Shown here piece after piece: positions 24,130-32,876 of a stretch of DNA of 64,000 nt. Both the position numbers and the translations under genes were made by a program. Positions within the stretch are counted from its first letter, which is position 1, and every line of letters starts with the position of its first letter. The notes beneath the pieces are model-generated. The model did not search any database. It was not told where the DNA came from and saw only the letters and a program-made list of their open reading frames with translations. The stretch is from Anaerostipes butyraticus (GTDB lineage Bacteria > Bacillota > Clostridia > Lachnospirales > Lachnospiraceae): NCBI RefSeq assembly GCF_016586355.1, contig NZ_BLYI01000062.1:219174-283173 (forward strand), given 5' to 3'.

Positions 24130-25347
24130 TTACACCTGATGATAACCTTCCAGAAATTCTCTTAATCCCCTGCAGGCCCGCTTCAGCTGGTCAATATCAG
24201 GAAGATATACAATCCGGAAATGATCCGGCTGCTCCCAGTGAAAACCTCCTCCATGAGTTACGAGAATATGTTTTTCCTTCAGGAAATCCAGAGCAAACTG
24301 CTCATCATCTTTGATATGGAATTTCTTTATATCCAGTTTTGGGAATATGTAAAATGCTGCCTGAGGTTTCACGGCAGACACACCTGGAATGTCATTGAGC
24401 GCTTCATAAATATAATTGCGCTGTTCATACACTCTTCCTCCCGGAAGCAGAGATTCATCTGTTGTATGCGGACCGCCCAGTGCCGTCTGAATCACAGACT
24501 GTGCCGGCACATTAGAACAAAGTCTCATGGAAGACAGCAGATTCAATCCTTCAATATATCCTTTTGCCTTTGACTTATCACCGCTTAAACTCATCCATCC
24601 GCTTCGATATCCTGCAATCCGGTGAGACTTGGACAATCCATTAAATGTAATCACCATAAGATCCGGTGCCAGAGACGCAATAGACGTATGCTCCAGTCCG
24701 TCCAGCACCAGACGGTCATAAATCTCATCCGCAAAAATCAGAAGACCGTTCTGCCGGGCAATCTCCGCAATATCTTCCAAAACTTCTTTTGGATACAGTG
24801 CTCCTGTTGGATTATTCGGATTAATAATGACAATTCCTTTGGTTTTTGACGTTACCTTCTTGCGAATATCTTCGATATCCGGATACCATCCTGCCTGTTC
24901 ATCACAAATATAATGAACCGCCGTTCCTCCTGCCAGAGTAACCGATGCCGTCCATAGCGGATAATCCGGCGCAGGCACCAGGATCTCATCTCCCGGATTT
25001 AATAATCCCTGCATTGACATAGTGATCAGCTCACTGACCCCGTTTCCGGTATAAATATCGTCAATTCCTACATTTGGGATTTTTTTGTACTGACAGTACT
25101 GCATGATCGCTTTTCTGGCAGAAAACAACCCTTTGGAATCGGAATATCCTTCCGTATCCCTTAAATTCATCATCATATCTTTTACAATTTCATCCGGAGC
25201 CATAAACTGAAACGGAGCCGGATTTCCTATATTTAATTTCAAAATATCCATTCCCTGACGGTTCATGCGGTCTGCTTCATCTAAAACCGGTCCGCGGATA
25301 TCATAACATACGTGGTCTAATTTTGATGATTTTTCAAATTTATCCAT
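24130..25347 (-). CDS. PLP-dependent aminotransferase (AlaA-like)
   Basis: A 405-residue fold-type I aminotransferase, similar to the AlaA/alanine-forming branch. Marks are LNIGNPAPFQF, VSELITMSMQGLLNPGDE, the substrate region PAPDYPLWTASVTLAGG, INPNNPTGALYPKEVL, the cofactor aspartate of IFADEIYDRL, and the Schiff-base lysine in FNGLSKSHRIAGYRSGW. It probably transfers an amino group from glutamate to pyruvate. It lies downstream of the DUF6472 and HAD genes with short gaps, suggesting one transcript. Confidence 0.9.
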   Translation of the reverse strand: MDKFEKSSKLDHVCYDIRGPVLDEADRMNRQGMDILKLNIGNPAPFQFMAPDEIVKDMMMNLRDTEGYSDSKGLFSARKAIMQYCQYKKIPNVGIDDIYTGNGVSELITMSMQGLLNPGDEILVPAPDYPLWTASVTLAGGTAVHYICDEQAGWYPDIEDIRKKVTSKTKGIVIINPNNPTGALYPKEVLEDIAEIARQNGLLIFADEIYDRLVLDGLEHTSIASLAPDLMVITFNGLSKSHRIAGYRSGWMSLSGDKSKAKGYIEGLNLLSSMRLCSNVPAQSVIQTALGGPHTTDESLLPGGRVYEQRNYIYEALNDIPGVSAVKPQAAFYIFPKLDIKKFHIKDDEQFALDFLKEKHILVTHGGGFHWEQPDHFRIVYLPDIDQLKRACRGLREFLEGYHQV

Positions 25348-25355
25348 ATATCCTC

Positions 25356-25547
25356 CTACATCTGTTTTTTCACAATCTCATATTCGTTGTCCATCTGGAA
25401 ATAAGGACAGTCCCAGTCACTGCTGCTCATAAACCTGGCCATCTCATCCTCATCCAGATTTACTTCACAAACATAATATTCATAGTCCTCATCATATACA
25501 TAATTGCTGCAGTACTCGCACCCTGCGCTTCTGCGTTTTTTCCTCAA
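25356..25547 (-). CDS. DUF6472 family small cysteine-containing protein
   Basis: A 63-residue acidic protein. It starts at TTG 25547, which overlaps the TGA of the upstream HAD gene, behind AAGGAGAAG. Four cysteines (CEYC near the start, then one in the YYVCEVN strand and one in the DWDCPYF motif) suggest a metal site. The pattern is that of DUF6472 proteins in Lachnospiraceae. The function is unknown. Tight coupling to the phosphatase gene is the only functional hint. Confidence 0.85.
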   Translation of the reverse strand: MRKKRRSAGCEYCSNYVYDEDYEYYVCEVNLDEDEMARFMSSSDWDCPYFQMDNEYEIVKKQM

Positions 25548-26251
25548 TCTTCTTCTCCTTCTTTTCCTTCCGGATGTCCCAGACTGTTTCTGATCTCTTT
25601 TGCAAATTCTGATAACGATCTGTATTTGCCAAACAGCAGGTCATCCACTTGTGTTGTATCTTTGATTAAATCTGGTATCATTACGGGCATCATGCCCGCT
25701 CGCGCGGCCGCCTTAATCCCATTGACAGCATCTTCCAAGGCAATGGCGTACCGGGGTTCTGCCTTCAGCTGCCGGCAGGCTTCCAGATAAATATCCGGCT
25801 CCGGTTTTCCATGGCGGATCATATCACCGGTAATCACCGTTTCAAAATAATCGGTAATCTTCTCCCGTTCCAGGTTTTTCAACGTATTTTCCCGGCTGGA
25901 AGAAGTCGCAACCCCCATTGGAATTCCAAGTTCTTTTAATATTTCCAGAGTTTCATGCAGTCCTTCTTTTGCCGGTATTCCTTCTTTCCTCACCCTGTCA
26001 AAATACAGGCTGCGGTAAAGTTCCAGAAATTCGTCATATGGGAAGTCCTGACCGCATAGATCCAGGAAAAATTCTCTTCGTTTTGTTCCATTAAATCCCA
26101 GGGTCTTCTCAATATGATCCCCCAGTGTTCCGTATCCGAGAATCGTACCCGCCTGATTCCAGGCTGTCTGTATATATCGTTCACTGTCAAACATCAGACC
26201 GTCCATATCAAAAACGACAGCCTGAAGCGATTGTAATCTTAATTGTTCCAT
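25544..26251 (-). CDS. HAD-family phosphatase (beta-phosphoglucomutase-like)
   Basis: A 235-residue HAD hydrolase. Motif I is VVFDMDGLMFDSE with nucleophile Asp, motif II is VATSSSRE, the motif III lysine lies in MIRHGKPEPDIY, and motif IV is ALEDAVNGIKAA. An alpha-helical cap lies between motifs I and II. Substrates are probably small sugar phosphates, but phosphatase and phosphoglucomutase functions cannot be separated by sequence. It is the first gene of a three-gene unit with the DUF6472 gene and the aminotransferase. Confidence 0.88.
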   Translation of the reverse strand: MEQLRLQSLQAVVFDMDGLMFDSERYIQTAWNQAGTILGYGTLGDHIEKTLGFNGTKRREFFLDLCGQDFPYDEFLELYRSLYFDRVRKEGIPAKEGLHETLEILKELGIPMGVATSSSRENTLKNLEREKITDYFETVITGDMIRHGKPEPDIYLEACRQLKAEPRYAIALEDAVNGIKAAARAGMMPVMIPDLIKDTTQVDDLLFGKYRSLSEFAKEIRNSLGHPEGKEGEED

Positions 26252-26308
26252 GATCTTTTCCTTTCATTGAGTTCATTATAATCAAAAACTTACAAAAGCA
26301 CAATTGCA

Positions 26309-26340
26309 GAAAAAAAGAAAAGGACTCCTGTGAATCCTTT
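26309..26340 (-). terminator. terminator of the L,D-transpeptidase gene
   Basis: AAAGGA (26319-26324) and TCCTTT (26335-26340), extended by TC/GA after one mismatch, form a short hairpin followed on the minus strand by TTTCTTTTTTT. Confidence 0.75.
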
Positions 26341-26342
26341 CC

Positions 26343-26918
26343 TTATGTCTCTTCAATACAGATTTTCGTATTTTTTTCAATTTTCTTTATGATTTCTTTC
26401 ATGAGACTTCTTGGCACTGCAATGCAGCCGGCCGTATAATTCTTCTCCCCCAGGCAGTGCATAAAAATCGCCGATCCCCGTCCCAGTTCGCACTCCCGGT
26501 TATAATCCAGAAACAAACCATAATCATAAAGACCTTGATAGTCAATTAGATGTTCTCCCCGGCACTGATGGGGACACTGGTTAATATCAATCAGCTGGTT
26601 ATAATATTCGGCATCACTGCACCAGTAATGATCTTCGCTAACCTGAAGATATGAAATTTTCGCGCCCGGATCCGGACAGATTCCAAATGCCTGGAGCACC
26701 GTATAAATACCGGATGGAGTTTTCCCATCTCCCTCTTTCTGCTTCCCAATTCCATTCTTTCCAACACAGCCCTTACCGGATAATATCGGCTTCCAGCAAC
26801 CTCCTTCTTTTTCATACAAGATAACGTTTGCAGCTGAACCGCCTTTGTACTTCACAAGTATAAGACTGCTCACCCGGTCATCTCCTGCGTACCGCTCCAT
26901 ACACATCTTCCAAGTCAT
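26343..26918 (-). CDS. L,D-transpeptidase (YkuD) family protein
   Basis: A 191-residue protein with the YkuD catalytic signature: the histidine of IFMHCLGEKN and the cysteine of YTAGCIAVPRS. Upstream lie GDGKTPSGIYTV and a DHYWCSDAEYYN segment, as in the murein-precursor or amide-bond-forming branch of the family. I see no signal peptide or membrane anchor in the first 40 residues, which is unusual for an enzyme that cross-links cell-wall peptidoglycan. It may act after nonclassical export or on another substrate. Its divergent neighbour is a LytTR regulator. Confidence 0.85.
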   Translation of the reverse strand: MTWKMCMERYAGDDRVSSLILVKYKGGSAANVILYEKEGGCWKPILSGKGCVGKNGIGKQKEGDGKTPSGIYTVLQAFGICPDPGAKISYLQVSEDHYWCSDAEYYNQLIDINQCPHQCRGEHLIDYQGLYDYGLFLDYNRECELGRGSAIFMHCLGEKNYTAGCIAVPRSLMKEIIKKIEKNTKICIEET

Positions 26919-26991
26919 ACTTTCTTCCTTTCTTCTGTCATATTTTATGTGATTCCAGCCGGAAATTTTCTGCTTCTTCTTAGAGCCATTT

Positions 26992-27009
26992 ATGACCGGA
27001 TGCAGTCAT
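26992..27009. promoter_or_regulatory. candidate operator upstream of the LytTR gene
   Basis: ATGAC (26992-26996) and GTCAT (27005-27009) form a short inverted repeat 75 bases before the LytTR start. LytTR proteins often control their own operon. The match is short, so this is only a candidate. Confidence 0.3.
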
Positions 27010-27084
27010 TTTTTAACCTCTTGCCTTTCTTTTATTTACAAATTTTTTCTGCCCTGTTACAGTTAGCCCATAGGAGAAACACAT

Positions 27085-27561
27085 ATGAAAATACAAATTA
27101 AAACAGACCCCGCACTGGGAAAAGATGAAGTCGTTGTTCTGTGTCATCCGGATAACACAGAAATCCATCATCTGAAAAATCTGATGGAAGAGATGAACGG
27201 CAGACAGGCGTCCCTGGTTGTCTATAAAAATAAACAGGAAGTCTATCTCCCTGTTTCTGACATTTTGTTTTTTGAGACATCCGGCACTGCCATTTATGCA
27301 CACACTGCAAAAGAAATGTATGAAACCAATTATAAGCTGTATGAATTGGAGGAAATCCTTCCGGGATATTTTCTGAGAATTTCAAAGTCATCCATTGCCA
27401 ACATTCATCAGATTGTATCCATCAGCCGAAACCTGACAGCCTCCAGCACCATTGCTTTTAACAGCAGCCACAAACAGGCTTACGTTTCAAGACATTATTT
27501 TCGAACTTTAAAACTGAGATTAGAAGAAAAGAGGAATTTTTATGAAAAGAAAAAATCATAA
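27085..27561 (+). CDS. LytTR-family DNA-binding regulator
   Basis: A 158-residue protein with no receiver domain. The C-terminal two thirds is a LytTR DNA-binding domain: EVYLPVSDILFFETSGTAIYAHT, LYELEEIL, the FLRISKSSIANIHQIVSI core and SRHYFRTLKLRL. The first 55 residues are a short N-terminal region seen in stand-alone LytTR regulators. Its stop overlaps the next gene by 20 bases, so the two form an operon whose membrane product may be its target or signal partner. It is the first plus-strand operon in the window. Confidence 0.92.
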   Translation: MKIQIKTDPALGKDEVVVLCHPDNTEIHHLKNLMEEMNGRQASLVVYKNKQEVYLPVSDILFFETSGTAIYAHTAKEMYETNYKLYELEEILPGYFLRISKSSIANIHQIVSISRNLTASSTIAFNSSHKQAYVSRHYFRTLKLRLEEKRNFYEKKKS

Positions 27562-28273
27562 TTTATTTTGGGGCTTTGCCCTGATCATTTTTGCGGTAAT
27601 CCTGATCCTGTCGCAGATGGGATTTCTGGGCAGCTTTAAAATCGGCGTATGGACTTTGCTTGCCACAGTCTTTTTACTGGCTGTTCTTCTGAAAAGTCTG
27701 TTCTGTCTGAATTTTTCCGGCATTTTGTTTCCAATCGCCTTCCTGTGCATTCTGTACGATGAACCTCTGGGAATCACTGCCATCACGCCATGGACCGTGC
27801 TGATCGCAGCCCTGCTTGGAAGCATCGGACTTTCTTTGATTTTCAGGCCAAAGAAAAGACACCGCGCCTCCTCCCATACATCGTTTTCCTATCGGTCTGT
27901 ATCCGGAGAATCCGACCGCATCATTGATGATGCTGACGGCGACTCCTTTATCTGCAAGTGCCACTTTGGTTCCTGCATCAAATATGTGAATTCTTCCTCC
28001 TTCACAGACGGCGTCATTGACTGCAGTTTCGGCGGCATTAAGCTGTATTTTGACAGCACAGTCATTGCCGGAGAATATGCGGAACTTGATATCGACTGCA
28101 GTTTCGGCGGCATTGAATTATATGTTCCGAAAGAATGGACCGTTACCGACCAAATGCATGTTTTTCTTGGCGGCATCGAGGAGAAGAACCCTCAGACCCA
28201 CTGCGGCGGCGGCAAAGGTGTGATCCTGAAAGGAAATCTGAAATTCAGCGGCATTAACATCACTTATATTTAG
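27542..28273 (+). CDS. LiaF/LiaI-like membrane protein
   Basis: A 243-residue protein with an N-terminal bundle of about four membrane helices (roughly 8-105), a basic linker, and a C-terminal soluble domain containing the repeated VIDCSFGGIKLYFD and LDIDCSFGGIELYVP units and a final FLGGIEE. This pattern matches the C-terminal domain of LiaF-type cell-envelope stress proteins. Pairing with a LytTR regulator suggests envelope sensing or feedback control. The start overlaps the LytTR gene. Confidence 0.85.
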   Translation: MKRKNHNLFWGFALIIFAVILILSQMGFLGSFKIGVWTLLATVFLLAVLLKSLFCLNFSGILFPIAFLCILYDEPLGITAITPWTVLIAALLGSIGLSLIFRPKKRHRASSHTSFSYRSVSGESDRIIDDADGDSFICKCHFGSCIKYVNSSSFTDGVIDCSFGGIKLYFDSTVIAGEYAELDIDCSFGGIELYVPKEWTVTDQMHVFLGGIEEKNPQTHCGGGKGVILKGNLKFSGINITYI

Positions 28274-28276
28274 CAC

Positions 28277-28846
28277 TTATATAATATCCCTCAGCAGTTC
28301 ATGGAGACATCCGCTTACAATATCGTAGGCTGCATCTGTCAGATGGATGCCGTCTACTGTATATTGAAGGGGCAGTTCTCCATCTTCTCCAGCCAGCCTG
28401 GAATACATATCCACATATTCAATCCGGCGTTCTTTACACTGACGCCGAATTTCTTCGTTGATCCGGCGGATCTCTTCGTTGCTCTTTTCTTTTGCCCAGG
28501 AAGGCATATTTCCAAGCCGTTTTGTATAAGCCGGATATAAAGACTCTATATATATTTTTACTTCCGGAAGTTCCCTGCGGATCCGTTCTCCCAGATCCGC
28601 CAGCTGTCCGGCGACGACCTTGCTTCCCCGATACAGAGACATTTGGAAATCATTGGCTCCGCCCTGCATAATCACAATATCCGGTCGGAAACTGAGAACG
28701 TCATACCGGACTCTCGCTTTCATTTCAGGCACCGTGTTGCCGGCCACTCCGCTGTTGATAAATTCCGCGTCAATATCTGACAGCTTTTCCATGGGGAAGT
28801 AATCCGTCAGGGAATCTCCAAACATTACTATTTTTTTCTTTTTCAT
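28277..28846 (-). CDS. SGNH/GDSL-family hydrolase
   Basis: From the ATG at 28846 (GGAAAGG about 8 bases before) the product is 189 residues. It has the SGNH blocks: nucleophile in MFGDSLTDYFP, the glycine of SGVAGNTV, the asparagine of MQGGANDF, and the Asp-His pair in VDGIHLTDAAY. Such enzymes are esterases or deacetylases, often on acetylated sugars or lipids. It has no signal peptide, so it is cytoplasmic. A longer frame to 28867 would begin right at the stop of the upstream phosphatase gene. Confidence 0.87.
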   Translation of the reverse strand: MKKKKIVMFGDSLTDYFPMEKLSDIDAEFINSGVAGNTVPEMKARVRYDVLSFRPDIVIMQGGANDFQMSLYRGSKVVAGQLADLGERIRRELPEVKIYIESLYPAYTKRLGNMPSWAKEKSNEEIRRINEEIRRQCKERRIEYVDMYSRLAGEDGELPLQYTVDGIHLTDAAYDIVSGCLHELLRDII

Positions 28847-28868
28847 CTGCTGTTCCCTTTCCTTCATT

Positions 28869-29639
28869 TTATCTTAAAACTTTTTCCCGGAAACTCTCTT
28901 TCTCATCATCTGAAATTTCCAGGGCATCTCTTAAAAACAAGTCGATGGACCCATATGTTTTCCTGACTGAGTCAAGAGCTGCCTCTATGTATTCTTCTTT
29001 CGCCATAAATAATCCCAGCATACCTTCCGCTCTTCCTTTTGAAATCCCCAGACTTCTCCACTTCTGATACATCTTATCAATTCGTTTTGCCGCAAAAGTA
29101 TTGGTTTTCAGATAATCTTCGATTACATCCTCCTCTGGTACGCCAAGAAGAAACAATGTCATGGCAGACAATAATCCGCACCTGTCCTTTCCTTCTGTAC
29201 AATGCCATAAGACTGCGCCGTCTTTCGTTGTCATAATCTGGCGAAGCGCTTTTTCCATCTGTTTCTGACAAAATGGATTTTCCACGATCATCACATACAG
29301 ATCTTCCATCTTTGGAATGTCTTCCAAATGGCCCATCTTATGACGGTTTCCTTTCTCATGGCTGATTCCTACCATGGATTCAACAAAAAACGGAATGTTC
29401 AGATAAACTGCTCCTGTAATTTTTTTATCTTCCTCCTGCTCTACTTCCATCGGTGTCCTCAGATCAATGATCTTGTGCAGGTGGTACTGATCCTTGAGAA
29501 TCTGGATATCTTTTTTTGTAATTCTGGAAAGCCGGTTGCTCCGGATCAGATACCCCTTTCGGATGACTGCGCCGTCTGCAGTCCTTATGCCTCCCAGATC
29601 TCTGGCATTGTCTGCTCCTGTTAACTGGATTTTTCCCAT
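28869..29639 (-). CDS. tyrosine-protein phosphatase (dual-specificity-like)
   Basis: From the ATG at 29639 (behind AGGAGATG) the product is 256 residues. It has the N-terminal NARDLGGIRTADG motif and the catalytic loop HCTEGKDRCG (CX5R), preceded by KIIDLRTPMEVE. This is the Tyr/Ser phosphatase family that includes IphP-like and LipA-like proteins. Substrates may be phosphotyrosine or phosphoinositide-like compounds. It is followed with a short gap by the SGNH hydrolase gene. Confidence 0.9.
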   Translation of the reverse strand: MGKIQLTGADNARDLGGIRTADGAVIRKGYLIRSNRLSRITKKDIQILKDQYHLHKIIDLRTPMEVEQEEDKKITGAVYLNIPFFVESMVGISHEKGNRHKMGHLEDIPKMEDLYVMIVENPFCQKQMEKALRQIMTTKDGAVLWHCTEGKDRCGLLSAMTLFLLGVPEEDVIEDYLKTNTFAAKRIDKMYQKWRSLGISKGRAEGMLGLFMAKEEYIEAALDSVRKTYGSIDLFLRDALEISDDEKESFREKVLR

Positions 29640-29679
29640 AAAATCATCTCCTGTTGCTGGATCTTTTCTTTTATACTGC

Positions 29680-29710
29680 AAAGGCCCGGAAAACAGATTC
29701 CCAGGCCTTT
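29680..29710 (-). terminator. possible terminator of the amino acid ABC operon
   Basis: AAAGGCC (29680-29686) and GGCCTTT (29704-29710) form a hairpin about 35 bases after the stop at 29745. The T-tract on the minus strand is short. On the plus strand it is longer, but no plus-strand gene ends here. Confidence 0.45.
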
Positions 29711-29744
29711 TTATTATATCATATATTTTCTTCTTCTCATCTTT

Positions 29745-30590
29745 TTATTGGACGTTTCCGCCTTCTATTACCAGATTTTCCGGATCCGCAGATGACCCAT
29801 ACACAGGTTTCAGGGTTTTTTCATAGTTTTCATGGAAAAAATTCTCCTTCCCCAGTGTTTTTATCTCTTCGTTAATCCAGGAGAGCAGTTCATCATTTCC
29901 CTTTTGAACCGCCGGCGCAATGACATCTGTATTTCCCATGGACTCAATTCCTACTTTGAACCCGTCATTTTCCACAGCCCAGGCAAGAACTTCTGTGTTG
30001 TCGGTTGCCAGGGCATCGCCTCTTCCGTCCTTTAATGCCTGGAAGGCTTCACTGTACTGATCAAATTTCAACAGATTTACTTCCGGATGGTGTTTCATAA
30101 AATAAGTCTCTGCGGTGGTTCCTTTGCTGACAATCAGAGTCTTCCCTTTCAGCTGACTTTCCCTGGTGATCAGGCTTTTTTCAGGAGATACCACACCCAG
30201 AGACACTTTCATATATGGAAGCGCAAAATCAACCTGTTCTTTTCTCTCTTCTGTAGCCGTAAAATTAGCAAGGATTACATCTGCCTTTCCGGTCCTTAGA
30301 TATTCCACACGGCTGGCCGCTTCCACCGGAATATATTTTACTTTTACTCCAAGATCTTCTGCCATCCGGTTTCCAAAATAGACGTCATATCCCTGATAAG
30401 TTGCGTTTTCATCCACATATCCAAACGGTTTCTTGTCACTGAATACTCCTATGACAATTTCACCATTTTCTTTAATCTCATCTGGTGTCCTGGCTTTTCC
30501 CTGAGTCCCGTTTTTTTCTTTTTTCCCGCATGCTGTAAAAATCACAGCCAGAACTGCGATCACAGCCAGCGTCCATCTGATTTTTCTCAT
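29745..30590 (-). CDS. amino acid ABC transporter substrate-binding lipoprotein
   Basis: Starting at ATG 30590 behind GGAGAGAG, the product is 281 residues. A lipobox (FTACGKK, Cys about 20) anchors it outside the membrane. The body is a type II periplasmic-binding fold for polar amino acids: IVIGVFSDKKPFGYVDE, YQGYDVYFGNRMAEDLG, RVEYLRTGKADVILANFT and KGTTAETYF. It delivers ligand to the two permeases upstream. It is the last gene of a four-gene operon, with the ATPase 10 bases upstream. The likely ligands are glutamate, cystine or similar; the exact one is unknown. Confidence 0.9.
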   Translation of the reverse strand: MRKIRWTLAVIAVLAVIFTACGKKEKNGTQGKARTPDEIKENGEIVIGVFSDKKPFGYVDENATYQGYDVYFGNRMAEDLGVKVKYIPVEAASRVEYLRTGKADVILANFTATEERKEQVDFALPYMKVSLGVVSPEKSLITRESQLKGKTLIVSKGTTAETYFMKHHPEVNLLKFDQYSEAFQALKDGRGDALATDNTEVLAWAVENDGFKVGIESMGNTDVIAPAVQKGNDELLSWINEEIKTLGKENFFHENYEKTLKPVYGSSADPENLVIEGGNVQ

Positions 30591-30600
30591 TTCTCTCTCC

Positions 30601-31350
30601 TTATAATTCCTGTGAAATGTGCATCTTCTCCAAAAACTGCCTCGCCCTATCTGTCTTAGGTTTCCGGAAGAATTCTTCCGGTCTTCCTTCTTCCAAAATC
30701 CTCCCCTGATCCATAAAAAGAATCCGGTCTGCCGCCGCTTTTGCAAACTGCATTTCATGTGTGACGATCATCATGGTCCTGCCTGCTTTTGCCATCTCCA
30801 TCATAACGTCTAAAACCTCATACACCATTTCCGGATCCAGAGACGCCGTCACCTCATCAAACAGCATGATTTCAGGATGCATACAGAGAGCTCTTACAAT
30901 CGCGGTCCGCTGCCGCTGGCCTCCGGAAAGCTGTCTTGGATAAGCATTCTTTTTGTCCAGCAGGCCGATTCGTTTCAAAAGTGTTTCCGCTTCTTTTTCC
31001 GCCTCCTGCCTGGAACGGCCCTGGACTTTTCGAGGTGCCAGTGTAATATTATTCAGAATTGTCATATGCGGAAACAATTCATAATTTTGAAATACCATCC
31101 CTATTTTCTGACTGATTTCATGCTGTTTCCTGGTTTTTCCGGATATGGCAGATCCGCGGAACAAAATCTCACCCTCTTCTATCTCTTCCAGGCCGTTGAT
31201 GCACCGGAGCAGCGTGCTTTTTCCGCATCCTGACGGTCCCAGGATAACAACTACCTCACCCCGCGCAACCGAAACAGAAAGGTCATCCAGTATCACATGC
31301 TTTCCGTATCGTTTTCGAATTTTTTTCATTTCCAGAATTATATCTTTCAT
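30601..31350 (-). CDS. amino acid ABC transporter ATP-binding protein
   Basis: From ATG 31350 the product is 249 residues. It has Walker A GPSGCGKST, Q-loop MVFQNYELFPH, signature LSGGQRQR, Walker B IMLFDEVTASLD and the switch histidine in MIVTHEM. This is the GlnQ-type subfamily serving polar amino acid importers. It lies directly after the second permease gene and before the binding protein gene. Confidence 0.95.
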   Translation of the reverse strand: MKDIILEMKKIRKRYGKHVILDDLSVSVARGEVVVILGPSGCGKSTLLRCINGLEEIEEGEILFRGSAISGKTRKQHEISQKIGMVFQNYELFPHMTILNNITLAPRKVQGRSRQEAEKEAETLLKRIGLLDKKNAYPRQLSGGQRQRTAIVRALCMHPEIMLFDEVTASLDPEMVYEVLDVMMEMAKAGRTMMIVTHEMQFAKAAADRILFMDQGRILEEGRPEEFFRKPKTDRARQFLEKMHISQEL

Positions 31351-31351
31351 A

Positions 31352-32035
31352 CTACACCTCTTCTCCCCAGTGTTTTTCCAAAAGTCCTGCCGCAGCAGAT
31401 ATCGGCCAGCAGACTGCAAAATACAGCAGAAAAACTGCTCCATACACCCACAGCGCCGCGTCCGGAGCTGTCAGACGGGCTGATTCAATGATCTGCTGCC
31501 CGGTTTTTACCACTTCTGCCACACCGATCAGCACGACCAGCGATGTCGTCTTGATCATCCTTGTGATCAGGTTTACAGCCTGGGGTATCAGTCTTTTTAA
31601 TGCCTGTGGAACCAGGATAAAACGGTATATCTGCAGCTTTGTCAGTCCTAATGCCTCACCGCTCTGCCTTTGATGTCTGGGAATAGACTGCAGAGCGCCG
31701 CGCACCAGATCCCCCATTTCTGCCGTTCCCCAGAAAGTAAACACCGCTGCGGCCGCCTGTTCTCCTGAAAGATCCCAGCCCAAATGTTTTGCCGCTCCAA
31801 AGTATGCGAGAAACAGCAGAACCAGCTGCGGCATAATCCGGACAAATTCCAGATAGATCCTGGAAACCCAGCGGATAACAGCATGATCTGCCATCATCAG
31901 CATTCCAAATATCATCCCCAAAATAACAGATCCTCCTGCAGATACCAATGAAATTCTCAAAGTCACTCCCATGCCTTCCAGCAGCCGGATCAGATGATCT
32001 CCTTCAAACAAAATCTTAATTCCCATATCCTGCAT
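31352..32035 (-). CDS. amino acid ABC transporter permease (second)
   Basis: A 227-residue membrane protein of the His/Glu/Gln permease family with about five helices. The EAA coupling loop is SGEALGLTKLQIYRFILVPQAL. It pairs with the permease encoded upstream, whose gene it overlaps by 20 bases. The frame allows ATG 32035 or the ATG at 32026. The protein ends in HWGEEV, one base pair before the ATPase start. Confidence 0.92.
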   Translation of the reverse strand: MQDMGIKILFEGDHLIRLLEGMGVTLRISLVSAGGSVILGMIFGMLMMADHAVIRWVSRIYLEFVRIMPQLVLLFLAYFGAAKHLGWDLSGEQAAAAVFTFWGTAEMGDLVRGALQSIPRHQRQSGEALGLTKLQIYRFILVPQALKRLIPQAVNLITRMIKTTSLVVLIGVAEVVKTGQQIIESARLTAPDAALWVYGAVFLLYFAVCWPISAAAGLLEKHWGEEV

Positions 32036-32675
32036 ACCGAAGCCTCCTTTCCAGCAGCGAAAACAGAGCAGAAACCGGAAGCAGGATGATGAGATAGGAA
32101 ACAGTCAGCATGAACAACGCCTCATCCGTCTTATAATATAATCCAATCAGATCCTTTGCCACATACATCAGGTCCGCCAGTGCCACAATACTGAAAACAG
32201 AAGTTTCCTTTAAGAGGAACATCACATTAGCTCCGATTCCGGGAACTGCCACCGCCGCTGCCTGAGGCAGAAGAATATAGAAAAAAATCTGCATTTTACG
32301 AAATCCCAGGCTCAGCGCGCTTTCTGTCTGTATGGTCCCTACTGCCTCCAGACCGCTTCGAAATGTCTCTGCCATATAACTGCCTCCAAGAAATATAAGC
32401 CCTGTCACTGCACAGGTTTCCGATTCCAGGGTAATCCCCATTCTTGGCAGCCCAAAATACAGGAAAAACAGCTGAATGACCAGCGGTGTATTTCTCGATA
32501 ATTCAATATACATTCCGATGATACGGCTCAAAACCGGTATCCTGCAGTACCGGATCATCCCGCAGATCAGCCCCAGCAGCAAAGCTCCCAGAATGCCCAG
32601 CGCCGCAGTTCTTATCGTCAGCCACGCCGCATCTATATATAGTTCTCGATACTGTAATATAAAATCCCAGTCCAT
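32016..32675 (-). CDS. amino acid ABC transporter permease (first)
   Basis: A 219-residue permease with the conserved IELSRNTPLVIQLFFLYFGLP stretch and the EAA loop ALSLGFRKMQIFFYILLPQA. It is the promoter-proximal gene of the operon, with a strong promoter about 40 bases upstream. The two non-identical permeases imply a heterodimeric channel. Confidence 0.93.
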   Translation of the reverse strand: MDWDFILQYRELYIDAAWLTIRTAALGILGALLLGLICGMIRYCRIPVLSRIIGMYIELSRNTPLVIQLFFLYFGLPRMGITLESETCAVTGLIFLGGSYMAETFRSGLEAVGTIQTESALSLGFRKMQIFFYILLPQAAAVAVPGIGANVMFLLKETSVFSIVALADLMYVAKDLIGLYYKTDEALFMLTVSYLIILLPVSALFSLLERRLRYAGYGN

Positions 32676-32714
32676 GTCTCTTCTCCATTTTCCTATTATT
32701 CAGATATGAATTAT

Positions 32715-32743
32715 AGTATATTGATCCGTATCCTCAATGTCAA
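32715..32743 (-). promoter_or_regulatory. sigma-A promoter of the amino acid ABC operon
   Basis: On the minus strand TTGACA (32738-32743) and TATACT (32715-32720) have a 17-base spacer, 40 bases upstream of the first permease start. No T-box or other leader fits in this space. Confidence 0.85.
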
Positions 32744-32789
32744 GTACCATTTTTTATCATATTTTCCTTCAAAATCTCATTTTTATGCA

Positions 32790-32858
32790 TATAAAACAAA
32801 GAAACCCCTTTTCCACCGTATACACAGGATTTTCCTGTCCCGGTTTCCAAGGGATTTC
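32790..32858 (-). terminator. long hairpin terminator of the GTPase-NYN gene
   Basis: The outer arms GAAACCCCTT (32801-32810) and AAGGGATTTC (32849-32858), the middle ACCG/CGGT and the inner ACAGGA/TCCTGT build one long stem. On the minus strand it is followed by TTTCTTTGTTTTAT. Confidence 0.75.
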
Positions 32859-32876
32859 TCCTCTGAAGTAAATTTT

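Noticed and set aside
27013..27303. 96-codon minus-strand frame opposite the LytTR gene
   Set aside because: It overlaps the strongly supported LytTR gene and has no family resemblance.
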